Part shown: positions 1 through 8,424 of the stretch, in pieces
How the letters are laid out: each line of letters starts with the position of its first letter
How positions within the stretch are numbered: position 1 is the first letter of the stretch
NCBI GenBank assembly: GCA_902564025.1
Contig: CACEZK010000008.1
Coordinates: 1-52,687, forward strand
Direction: 5' to 3'
Length of the DNA stretch: 52,687 nucleotides
Origin: an uncultured Pelagibacteraceae bacterium
Lineage (GTDB): Bacteria; Pseudomonadota; Alphaproteobacteria; Pelagibacterales; AG-422-B15
Made by a program: the position numbers and the translations under genes
The notes under the pieces: model-generated
The model's database searches: none
Told to the model about the DNA's origin: nothing
What the model saw: only the letters and a program-made list of their open reading frames with translations

Positions 1-1164
1 GAAATTCTTGCCCCTCAAGATTGGGGCTTCCCTGTACCGATAGCATATGGTCCAGGTAGATTTTCCGAAATAGGAACTTATTGTTCTGAGAATGAGATAA
101 CAAATCCACTTATTGTCACTGATAGTGGCAGTGTTGATCTTCCCTTCATTGATAACTTGGTCGAAATTTTAAAAAAATCTAAAATTAATTCAGGTATTTA
201 CTCAAAAATTTCACCTAACCCAAGAGATGATGAAATTGCATCAGGAAAAAAACTTTTCAATGATAATAATCACGATGCAATAATTGCCATTGGCGGCGGA
301 AGTGCCATGGATGGTGGCAAGTCAATTTGTCTAACCGCTAATAATGATATTGAGTTATTTGACTTTGAGTGGGAAAAGACACCTCAAGTTATTGGACCTG
401 ATAACAAATTTCCTAAACTTATTACAATTCCTACAACAGCTGGAACAGGCGCTGAAACAGAAAGTACAGCAATGGTAACAGATACCAAACAAGGAATTAA
501 ACTTTGTATAATGCATCCTGAATTGAAGCCTTCATTAGCATTGCTCGATCCTGAACTAACATTGGGATTACCCTCGAATCTTACAGCATGGACAGGTGCA
601 GATGCAATGATCCACTCAATTGAGGGTTATTGTGTGCCAGGTTTTCACCCCTTGTGTGACGGTGCCGCACTCGAAAGTCTAAACTTAATTTCTAAATCGC
701 TCATTACAGCTGTAGAGGAACCAAATAATCTTGAAGCAAGAGGGGCTATGCTAGTTGCTTCATGCTTGGGGGGAGTATCTTTTATAAAAGGGCTGGGTCT
801 TGTGCACGCTATTGCGCATATGGTTGGAGCAGAATTTAATACGCATCACGGACTAACTAATGCTATTATTTTGCCAGCAGTTCTAAGATACAACCTCCCA
901 GATATGGAAGAGAAAGTGACGAGAATGGCTCAGGCAATGCAATATAGAGATCATACTGCAAATCATTTCATCGAAAGCATGGAAAAAATACTAGACCGAA
1001 TTAAGATACCTAAGGGTTTAAATGAAATTGGTGTTCCTGAAGATTGTATTGAGAGAATATCTGAAAAGTCAATGATTGATACAGCCTTTGGCACTAACCC
1101 TCGTTCAGCTACACTGGATGATGTTAGAGAGCTCGTCAAGATCAGTATTTTTGGAGCTCGATAA
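1..1164 (+). CDS. Iron-containing alcohol dehydrogenase, 5' end cut by window edge
   Basis: The frame is open from base 1 with no convincing start codon, so the gene begins just upstream; 387 codons are present, about the normal family length. The Rossmann part carries the nucleotide-binding GGGSAMDGGK stretch. Family metal ligands are visible, counting from base 1: Asp201 and His205 (DAMIH), His269 (VHAIAH) and His283 (THHG). The 14-residue spacing of the last two matches FucO-type enzymes. It should oxidise an alcohol or reduce an aldehyde with NAD(P) in the cytoplasm; substrate unknown. It ends 12 bases before the amidase, so it probably shares its transcript. Confidence 0.88.
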   Translation, partial: EILAPQDWGFPVPIAYGPGRFSEIGTYCSENEITNPLIVTDSGSVDLPFIDNLVEILKKSKINSGIYSKISPNPRDDEIASGKKLFNDNNHDAIIAIGGGSAMDGGKSICLTANNDIELFDFEWEKTPQVIGPDNKFPKLITIPTTAGTGAETESTAMVTDTKQGIKLCIMHPELKPSLALLDPELTLGLPSNLTAWTGADAMIHSIEGYCVPGFHPLCDGAALESLNLISKSLITAVEEPNNLEARGAMLVASCLGGVSFIKGLGLVHAIAHMVGAEFNTHHGLTNAIILPAVLRYNLPDMEEKVTRMAQAMQYRDHTANHFIESMEKILDRIKIPKGLNEIGVPEDCIERISEKSMIDTAFGTNPRSATLDDVRELVKISIFGAR

Positions 1165-1176
1165 AAAACCTCTTAG

Positions 1177-2602
1177 ATGATTACTCATTTATCTGTTCGG
1201 GAACAAATTGATTTAATTTCTAAAAAAGAAATAAAAGTTGAAGAACTTTTTCAAGAATACTTGTCCAATATTGAAAAGCTTAATCCTAAGCTTAACGCTA
1301 TTGTGTCACTGAGAGACAAAGATTGGATTATCGATAAAGCAAAGGCACAGGATATACAAAAAGTTGATGTTACAAGAAAACAAATTTTATTTGGACTTCC
1401 ATTTGTTTCAAAAGAATTATTCGACGTCACTGGATTGCCAACTACTTATGGAATACTTGAATATCAAAATAATTTTCCACAAAATGACTCTTTAATTGTA
1501 AAAAAAATAAAGCATCAAGGAGCCACAATTATTGGAAAATCAAATATGTCAGAACTAGCGATTGGATCTCATACAAAGAATAAATTATTTGATCCAGTTT
1601 CAAATCCTTATAATTACAATCTATCACCTGGCGGCTCAAGCGGAGGAGCGTCAGCAGCTGTAGCCAGCTGCCTCATACCATTTTCTGATGGTACGGACAT
1701 GATGGGCTCTTGCAGAAACCCTGCAGCTTTCACAAATCTATATGGTTTTAGACCATCTCCTGGGCTGATATCTGATAAAAGAGAAATCAGTAAATTTCCT
1801 GTATTGACGACTCCAGGTGGAATTGCCAGAACACCCGATGACTTAAGTATTTTTTTAGATGCCGTCGTTGGAAAAGATATGGAAGATCCCTACTCGTTTA
1901 ACTTTGAGGGTTCATTTCAGTCAATTACCAAAAATTTATCTAGTGAAATAAAAATTGGTTGGATTAACAACTTTGTTGAACACTATTCTTTTGAAGAAGG
2001 AATTATTGAATTATGCGAAGCTTCTTTAAATAAACTCGTAGAAACAGACAAAAAAATATTTTTTGAAAAAATGCAAAGTTAATATTGATCCAGATAAACT
2101 ATGGGAGACATGGTGCACTCTCAGATCAAAAATCACATTTAATGATATTTCTGCAATACAAATTAAGGATTTTGATAAATTAAGCTTTCCAGCTAAATGG
2201 GAATACGAAGAAGGAAGTAAAATTACAGATGATCAAGTTTCTAGTTCAATTGATTGGTATCATAATTATAAAAAGTATGTCGATGGTATATTTGAAAAAT
2301 ATGATTTTATTGCTTTACCATCAGCGCAATTGTTTCCATTTAACAAAGAAATAGATTTTCCAAAAAGTATTTCAAAAACCCAGATGGACACATACCATCG
2401 CTGGATGGAAGTCACAGTATTTGCAAGTATGTTTCAATTGCCTACCCTCTCAGTACCAGTTGGCTTTAATGATAAGGGGCTACCAATGGGTATGCAATTA
2501 ATGGGGAAAAATAAATCAGATGAAAAAGTAATACAAATTGGAAAATATTATGAAGAAATCTTTAATCATTCAAAAATAAAACCTAATATAATTAATGGTT
2601 AA
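1177..2602 (+). pseudogene. Amidase-signature family amidase, frameshifted
   Basis: Two overlapping frames together encode one amidase-signature enzyme of about 474 residues. The first frame (1177-2082) holds the catalytic set: Lys79 (VSKE), cis-Ser154 in PGGSSGG, and nucleophile Ser178 in GSCR, spaced as in GatA. The second frame (to 2602) carries the C-terminal part with TLSVPVGF and GLPMGMQLMG. Dropping one A from the run at 2066-2071 fuses them cleanly (…FFEK-CKVNIDPD…). Either the gene is inactivated or the read has an indel in an A/T homopolymer zone. The family hydrolyses amide bonds; the next gene suggests an oligoamide or amino-acid amide substrate, which is inference. Confidence 0.82.
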
Positions 2603-3758
2603 TAAGTTAGTCGATACTCCAAACCCAACTCTTGTTACATTACGCGACAATAAAGCTAAATGGAACCTTCCGGAATATAGAAGAACTGGCTATAGGAATC
2701 TTCATAAAATAAACAGATATGGTCTTTTGTTAAGATCAGATTACGTTCTTTTACTTAATGAAAACAGTAAAGATGAAATAGATAAAATAAACTCAGTAAG
2801 AGAAATGACGAGCCATAAATCTTTTTGCTCTTTAGTAGTTGGGAGAGAGCAAGAAATATTTTTTGAGAAATATGCAAAAGATTTCTCTCCTGAAACACCG
2901 CATACAATAATGTCAATTTCAAAGATGTTTTTAAATCTATTTGTCGGTGAATTAGTTGAGAAAGGCAAATTGCAACTAGAAAAACCTATTTCTTATTATT
3001 TGCCAGATATTGGAGAAGGATATTCAAAAGCGACGGTTCAAAACGTATTAAATATGAACATTATTAATGCTTTTACCGAAGATTATACTGACCCGTATTC
3101 AACATCATTTATGCATGAAACTGTTGGTGGCTGGCGAATACCAGATGAAGATAAAGATGAAAAGTTTCAAGAAGATTTCTTGAACAGTATTCAAACAGAT
3201 GGATCTAATTCTGTAATAAACAATTCTGATAAAGCATTTTATAAGTCAGCAAACAGCGACGTAATTGCTCTACTGATTGAAAAATTAAGTGGGAGAGAGC
3301 TGCGAGAGTGGCTTCTCTCGTCAGTAGAAGCAATGGGTCTTGAAGATGGTTTGTATATGGCAACGGATAGAGGTGGGATGCCATGGCTGTCCGGTGGTGG
3401 TTGTCTTGTTGCAAGAGATTTGCTACGCATGGGACTGCTTTTCTCAAGAAAAGGTCTTGGGATCAGAAATAGAATAGCTGGCTCCAGTAAATTTATTGAT
3501 GATACAGTTTCTGAAAAAGGTCCAAAATATATGCACTTAAAAGATGAAAAATATGTTTATTATGCAAATCAAACTATGAAATCTAATAATTGGATTGGGC
3601 ATTCTGGATATGGTGGGCAATTTTTAATGATTAACTTAGAAACAAATATTGTTGCAAGTTTTTTTTCTGTTTTAGAAACCGACTCAGCAACTGATGAAGA
3701 CTATAAAGCAAAAATGATTCTGATGCTTGAGGAAGTAACATCAAAGCAATATTCATAG
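2595..3758 (+). CDS. Serine hydrolase of the beta-lactamase/NylB type
   Basis: A 387-residue beta-lactamase-fold (family S12-like) hydrolase. The S-x-x-K motif is Ser107-Lys110 (MSISK); a Tyr216-x-Ser pair (FYKSANSD) matches the catalytic Tyr region of 6-aminohexanoate-dimer hydrolases; the third motif is HSG at 336-338 followed by GYGGQ. No signal peptide is seen, so it should be cytoplasmic, unlike secreted beta-lactamases. Its ATG lies inside the amidase end (8-base overlap), which implies translational coupling. The family cleaves esters or short amides. The substrate is not determined; an esterase role is the main alternative. Confidence 0.8.
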   Translation: MVNKLVDTPNPTLVTLRDNKAKWNLPEYRRTGYRNLHKINRYGLLLRSDYVLLLNENSKDEIDKINSVREMTSHKSFCSLVVGREQEIFFEKYAKDFSPETPHTIMSISKMFLNLFVGELVEKGKLQLEKPISYYLPDIGEGYSKATVQNVLNMNIINAFTEDYTDPYSTSFMHETVGGWRIPDEDKDEKFQEDFLNSIQTDGSNSVINNSDKAFYKSANSDVIALLIEKLSGRELREWLLSSVEAMGLEDGLYMATDRGGMPWLSGGGCLVARDLLRMGLLFSRKGLGIRNRIAGSSKFIDDTVSEKGPKYMHLKDEKYVYYANQTMKSNNWIGHSGYGGQFLMINLETNIVASFFSVLETDSATDEDYKAKMILMLEEVTSKQYS

Positions 3759-3767
3759 AAAGGATAG

Positions 3768-4145
3768 ATGATGAGAGGATACGTAATGGTTGGGTCGAGT
3801 AATTTAAAAGAATCTAAATCTTTCTACGATGCTGTCCTTGCAGTAATTGGAATAATCTCAATTTATGAGGATGAGGTGTGTGTAGGCTACGCACATGAGG
3901 GAAATAGTGATGTTGAGTTCTATATAACCAAACCGGCAAATGGAGAGCCTGTTACATATGGAAATGGTACTCAAATATCCTTCTTAACTAAGTCAACACA
4001 GGAGGTTGATAAGTTTCATAAAACTGCTCTCGAACTAGGTGCTAAAAATGAGGGTGATCCCGGGTTTAGACCGAGCGATAGTAAAGTATACTATGCATAC
4101 ATCAGAGATCCAGATGGAAATAAAATTTGTACTTACTCAAATTAA
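3768..4145 (+). CDS. VOC (glyoxalase/bleomycin-resistance fold) protein
   Basis: A 125-residue single-domain vicinal-oxygen-chelate protein. It starts with the typical beta strand (MRGYVMVGSSNLKESKSFYD) and ends with YAYIRDPDGNKICTYS, where the DPDGN turn is a family hallmark. An AAGGA-like ribosome binding site precedes the ATG at 3768 (a second ATG follows at once). It lies 9 bases after the serine hydrolase and is probably co-transcribed. Family members bind a metal and act on small electrophiles or bind drugs; nothing here fixes the reaction. Confidence 0.8.
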   Translation: MMRGYVMVGSSNLKESKSFYDAVLAVIGIISIYEDEVCVGYAHEGNSDVEFYITKPANGEPVTYGNGTQISFLTKSTQEVDKFHKTALELGAKNEGDPGFRPSDSKVYYAYIRDPDGNKICTYSN

Positions 4146-4189
4146 TAAATAAATGGATAAATTCCAGTCAATGATTAGAAATTTTTTAC

Positions 4190-5158
4190 ATGATTAGGAG
4201 TATCATGATTTATTTTTTCTCATTTATTGTTTTTTTTATTTTTTTCTTAATTGTTTTTATATTACCTCAACTTTTCATTAAAATGAAAATTACATTTCCT
4301 AATATTCAGATCAATAATGAAGTTGTTGATTATATTAATGATAAAGAAGAAAAAATTGACTCACTTGAACAAAATGCAAAGAAACAAATTATTTGGAATT
4401 CAATTTCAAATAAAAAAACAGAGTACGCTATAGTTTATATACATGGAAGTTTTGCCACTGGCTTCCAACAAAAAGAATCCTTAATAAAAATAGCAGACAA
4501 ACTCGAAGCTAATCTTTTCATATCTAGACTTTGAGGGCACGGTGTTGGTTTTGAGGGGACCAAAGGGGTATCTGCGTATGATTTTATAGAGGACACCGCT
4601 GAAGCAATTGCTGTAGGAAACAAAATTGGCGATAAAGTAATACTAATCGGTTTTTCAGCTGGAAGTGGATTAGCAATGCTCGCTTCTCAGGATCAAAAAT
4701 TAAAAAGTAAAATACACAGCCTTGTTTTAATAGCTCCTCCGACTCTTACTGTTAGACCAATTTTCGTTTTGGCATCGATAGGCCTTCTTTTTAAAAGAAC
4801 TCACGAATTCAATTTTCCAAAATTCAATGGACTTTCATATGAAGAATGGGGCCCATATTGGGTTAATAAATTTGAAAGCTCGCTTCCAAGAGCATTCTGG
4901 AAAGTTTTGTCATCTGTAAAAATAAAAAATGATATTGATCAATTGCCAATGCTTATTTTTTACGACAAGAGAGACCGTGTAGTAAACTTTGAAAGAGTCG
5001 AAAAAATATTTGATAAATGGTCAGGTCCAAAAAAAATTATAGATATAAAAGCCGTGAATGGAGGTAGAAATAAGCATAATCTTATAGGCATTTTAAATCC
5101 AACCCAAGATGATGTTTTTGTAAATGAAATTCATAAATGGATTTCATCTAACCCTTAA
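4190..5158 (+). pseudogene. Membrane-anchored alpha/beta hydrolase with in-frame TGA
   Basis: One continuous frame of 322 codons is interrupted only by TGA at 4532-4534. The N-terminus is a hydrophobic anchor (about residues 6-28); an alternative ATG at 4205 has an AGGAG just before it. The stop falls in the conserved strand-turn that normally reads R-L-x-GHG: the sequence gives SRL, stop, GHGVGFEG. Downstream are the nucleophile elbow GFSAGSG and a late Asp (FYDKRDRVV) and His (NKHN). A one-base change from CGA or AGA would create this stop. It is a recent pseudogene, a sequence error, or read through. The end overlaps the convergent acyl-CoA synthetase gene by 11 bases. Confidence 0.78.
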
Positions 5159-6659
5159 ATAGATATGAATATTTTTCTCTTAAGATATTCTTTTGTACTT
5201 TACCCATAGAATTTCTTGGCAATTCCTCCAAAAATATGATTTTTTTGGGCTGCTTATATTTCGCTATTTTATCTTTTAATAAATCTTGTACGTTGCGTTC
5301 TTCTAATTTTTTATTATCTGATATCACTAATGCTACAACTGCTTCCCCAAAATCATAGTGATTTATACCAATTACCGCTGATTCTAATATATCGGGTATT
5401 TGGTTAATCACATCTTCTATTTCCTTAGGGTAAACATTTAGTCCACCGCTTATAATCATATCTTTATCTCTACCAACAATAGTAAAGTAACCATTTTCAT
5501 CTTTCTTTGCGAGATCACCTGTTATGAAGAAACCATCATCTTTAAATGATTCTTTGGTCTTTTCTTCCATTCCCCAGTACCCCTTGAAAATATTTTCGCC
5601 CTTAAGTTCAATAGTTCCTATTTGACCCACTTCTACTTCCTTACCTTCTTCATTGACTATTCTTATTTCAATGCCTGGAAGAGGTATGCCTACTGTACCT
5701 GCTTTTCGTAATCCGTCATATGGATTTGAAATATTCATATTTGTTTCTGTCATGCCATATCTCTCAAGAATTTTTTTACCAGTTCTTTCTTCAAATTCAA
5801 TGTGAGTTTCTGATAGTAAAGGTGCTGAACCAGAAATAAATAGTCTCATGTGTTTTGCTGACTCATTATTTAATTTTTCATTTGCCAGCAATCTTGTATA
5901 AAAAGTTGGTACGCCCATCATGGATGTGGCTCTTTTCATCCAAAGCAAGGCTTTTTCAGCATCAAATTTTTCCAAGAAAATCATTGATCCTCCAACAATT
6001 GCAAGAAGATTACATGCAACAAAAAGACCGTGCGTATGGTAAATAGGTAGCATATGTAAAAGCACATCATCTTCTGTAAAATTCCAAAAATTTCTTAAAA
6101 CTTCAGAATTTGAAACCAAATTTCTATGCGATAGCATTGCTCCTTTTGATTTTCCAGTAGTACCGGATGTATATAAAATGGCAGCTAAGTCATTTTTGTT
6201 TCTTTTAATAGATTGAAATTTTTTTGGATATTTTTTTATCTGCTCAATCAATGAACCAGTTTCATCTAAATTTAATGATAAAATTGAAAACGAAGAATAG
6301 CTCAATAAGTTTTTTACTTCATTTTGAATTTTGTCATCGACAATTATCACCTTAGGTTTGGCGTCATTGAAGAAATATTCTAATTCACTTAGGGTATAGC
6401 CAGTATTGAGTGGTAGATAAACACCTCCAGCTTTAATGGTTGCTACGTATATAGCGAGTTGAATTACATTCTTTTCTGCCTGTATGGCCACTCGGTCACC
6501 AGGTAATAAATTAATATCTATTAAGTAATTAGAAATTTGATTTACAATTTCATTGAATTCTAAGTAACTTATCTCTTTATTTTCATTGATCAAAAAAATA
6601 TTTGGACTCGTTTCGTTAGATTTGAATATTTCATCAAATAGATAGTTTGATTCAGTCAT
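5148..6659 (-). CDS. matB: Malonyl-CoA synthetase (MatB-like acyl-CoA ligase)
   Basis: A 503-residue member of the AMP-forming acyl-CoA synthetase family. Visible motifs in order: ATP-binding YTSGTTGKSKG, acyl-adenylate motif ERYGMTETNMN followed by ISNPYDG, hinge GRDKDMIISGG, and C-terminal catalytic Lys in PRNSMGKVQK. The TETNMN-SNPYDG-RKAGTVG stretch is characteristic of MatB/ACSF3 malonyl-CoA synthetases. The ATG at 6659 was preferred to the upstream one at 6671 because it gives the usual N-terminus and an 8-base overlap with the enolase gene's end. It should convert malonate or a methylmalonate-like acid to its CoA thioester in the cytoplasm. Substrate identity is inferred from motif similarity. 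Confidence 0.82.
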   Translation of the reverse strand: MTESNYLFDEIFKSNETSPNIFLINENKEISYLEFNEIVNQISNYLIDINLLPGDRVAIQAEKNVIQLAIYVATIKAGGVYLPLNTGYTLSELEYFFNDAKPKVIIVDDKIQNEVKNLLSYSSFSILSLNLDETGSLIEQIKKYPKKFQSIKRNKNDLAAILYTSGTTGKSKGAMLSHRNLVSNSEVLRNFWNFTEDDVLLHMLPIYHTHGLFVACNLLAIVGGSMIFLEKFDAEKALLWMKRATSMMGVPTFYTRLLANEKLNNESAKHMRLFISGSAPLLSETHIEFEERTGKKILERYGMTETNMNISNPYDGLRKAGTVGIPLPGIEIRIVNEEGKEVEVGQIGTIELKGENIFKGYWGMEEKTKESFKDDGFFITGDLAKKDENGYFTIVGRDKDMIISGGLNVYPKEIEDVINQIPDILESAVIGINHYDFGEAVVALVISDNKKLEERNVQDLLKDKIAKYKQPKKIIFLEELPRNSMGKVQKNILREKYSYLFKG

Positions 6660-7797
6660 TACTATTTTCATCCAATGAATAAATGCTCAACCGAGATAAA
6701 ATATCTTCGTGAATAACTATGCCAAGTCCAGCTGATTTATTTATATGTGCTTTATTATCAATAATATCAAAAGGTAACTCACAAAATTTCTTTGAAAAGT
6801 TTATATAATCTGGAAATATTTCAGCCTTTTCTGAATTAGAAATACTTGAGCAAACATGAAGCATCGCAGATGCTGAAACGGACATTGAATTCCAGCAATG
6901 CGGAGAAATAGAGATGCCATTATTTGATGCTTCATTTGATATTTTGATAATATCAATAAGTCCGCCCATACCTGAAATATCAGGATTAAATATATCTGCT
7001 GCATTTCTCTTTATTAATTCTCTGAAATGGACCAAGCCTGATTGCTTTTCACCAGTTACAACTTTCATATTAAAAGTATTTTTGATCTCAGTAAGTAAGC
7101 TAATATTCTCACCATCAACAGGCTCTTCTATCCAGTAAGGATTAAATGACGATACTTCTTTTAAAAAAGATATTGTCTGATCTAAATCTTTAGGCACAGC
7201 TAAATCAAGCATTAGCGGTAATTCATCTCCCACTATTTCTCTAACTTTTTCAACAAACTGAATTGAAATTGATACGTTATCTAGCATTGGATATATCTTA
7301 ATCCCCCCATATTTCTTTCCATAAAATTTTTCTATTTGTCTCAAATAATCATTTGTGTCTTTTTTTAAATTGCTCCAACACGTAGCATAAATGGGAACAT
7401 TTGGTTTGGGGCTTTTTGTTAGTAAAGAATTTAAAGGAAGATTTTTTAACTTCCCTGATATGTCCCATAATGCAATTTCAATGGCGCTTGTAGCAGAGCT
7501 GAAATCTAAACCCCTGTGACAGTCACTTAACAATGAAATTTTATTATAAAATGACTTTATTGATAGATTTGGAATATTCGAAATTTCTCTAAATAACTCT
7601 TTTATAATAATCGCAATACCTTTTTCTCTAAAATTAATAGAGAACGCTTCTCCCCAACCTTCAATTCCATCTTCAGTAGTTATTTTTATGATGATAAATT
7701 TTTTTGTATTTGACCATTGATCGTCAGAAAGATGATTATCAGTTATCCAGATCTTTAACCTTGAGAGTTTGCCAATGCTTATATCTTGATTATTCAT
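6652..7797 (-). CDS. Enolase-superfamily (mandelate racemase/muconate lactonizing-like) enzyme
   Basis: A 381-residue protein with an N-terminal capping domain and a TIM-barrel catalytic domain. Metal ligands are likely Asp198 (LMLDLA), Glu224 (WIEEP) and Glu250 (VTGE). Acid/base residues are Lys167 (GIKIYP) and the Asp273/His300 pair (NPDISG; SPHCWNS), as in the MR subgroup acid-sugar dehydratases and racemases. It is upstream of and overlaps matB by 8 bases, so the two form an operon. A sugar-acid or lactone-type substrate is plausible but not shown; the link to malonyl-CoA synthetase is unexplained. It starts 76 bases from the divergent msrA. Confidence 0.82.
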   Translation of the reverse strand: MNNQDISIGKLSRLKIWITDNHLSDDQWSNTKKFIIIKITTEDGIEGWGEAFSINFREKGIAIIIKELFREISNIPNLSIKSFYNKISLLSDCHRGLDFSSATSAIEIALWDISGKLKNLPLNSLLTKSPKPNVPIYATCWSNLKKDTNDYLRQIEKFYGKKYGGIKIYPMLDNVSISIQFVEKVREIVGDELPLMLDLAVPKDLDQTISFLKEVSSFNPYWIEEPVDGENISLLTEIKNTFNMKVVTGEKQSGLVHFRELIKRNAADIFNPDISGMGGLIDIIKISNEASNNGISISPHCWNSMSVSASAMLHVCSSISNSEKAEIFPDYINFSKKFCELPFDIIDNKAHINKSAGLGIVIHEDILSRLSIYSLDENSND

Positions 7798-7873
7798 TAT
7801 CAGTATTAATATTAGATGGAATATAATTTAATTTGATCTTTAACATATATAAAAAAAAACCTTATGTTAAGGT

Positions 7874-8329
7874 ATGATTTCAAAGTTAATACTAGGCGCA
7901 GGATGTTTTTGGGGAGTAGAAGTTCTTTTTGAAGAAATGTCTGGCGTTAAAAAAGTAATTTCAGGATATGCCGGCGGACATACAGAAAACCCTACATATG
8001 AAGAGGTCTGTACAGGAAAGTCAGGACACATTGAAGTTGTTGAGATTGAGTATGATAATAGTGAAGTAAAGTTTGAGGAATTGTTAGACAAGTTTTTCTT
8101 TATTCATGATCCAACTCAGATGAATCGTCAAGGTCCAGACATTGGAGAACAATACAAGTCAGTTATTTTTTGTAATTCTGATGAAGAAAGAAGAATATCG
8201 GAAAGCAAAATTGATGAGATTAATAACTCGGGCGAACATCAAAACGAAGTAGCTACAGAATTAAGAGAGAATGCTAAATTTTGGCCCGCTGAAGAATACC
8301 ATCAAGACTTCATAGAAAAAAAATGGTAA
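7874..8329 (+). CDS. msrA: Peptide methionine-S-sulfoxide reductase MsrA
   Basis: A 151-residue protein with the MsrA active-site motif GCFWG (Cys11), followed by SGYAGG, the conserved HDPTQMNRQGPDIGEQY block and the terminal PAEEYHQDF. It reduces methionine-S-sulfoxide in oxidised proteins using thioredoxin. It is single-domain, with no MsrB fusion and no signal peptide. It is a lone gene transcribed toward the demethylase gene, with a hairpin between the two convergent ends. Confidence 0.95.
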   Translation: MISKLILGAGCFWGVEVLFEEMSGVKKVISGYAGGHTENPTYEEVCTGKSGHIEVVEIEYDNSEVKFEELLDKFFFIHDPTQMNRQGPDIGEQYKSVIFCNSDEERRISESKIDEINNSGEHQNEVATELRENAKFWPAEEYHQDFIEKKW

Positions 8330-8385
8330 AGTTTGCTATCACCAACTTTACGTACAACACAAATCTTAAATTGTATTATTATTAA

Positions 8386-8413
8386 TGCTCAGCACGTTGA
8401 TTTGTGCTGAGCA
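8386..8413. terminator. Perfect 10-bp hairpin between convergent msrA and demethylase genes
   Basis: The arms 8386-8395 (TGCTCAGCAC) and 8404-8413 are perfect inverted repeats with an 8-base loop. It sits 57 bases after the msrA stop and 12 bases after the convergent demethylase stop. The flanks are AT-rich but lack a clean T run, so a bidirectional terminator or 3'-end protecting structure is inferred. Confidence 0.65.
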
Positions 8414-8424
8414 ATTAATACAAA

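Noticed and set aside
3205..3447. Antisense open frames within the NylB-like hydrolase gene
   Set aside because: Two overlapping antisense frames of similar length in different phases, low-complexity composition, no support from spacing or motifs.
4532..4534. UGA read as tryptophan or selenocysteine
   Set aside because: TGG is used normally for Trp throughout and TGA ends many genes here; homologues have Arg or Pro at this site and no SECIS-like hairpin was seen next to it.
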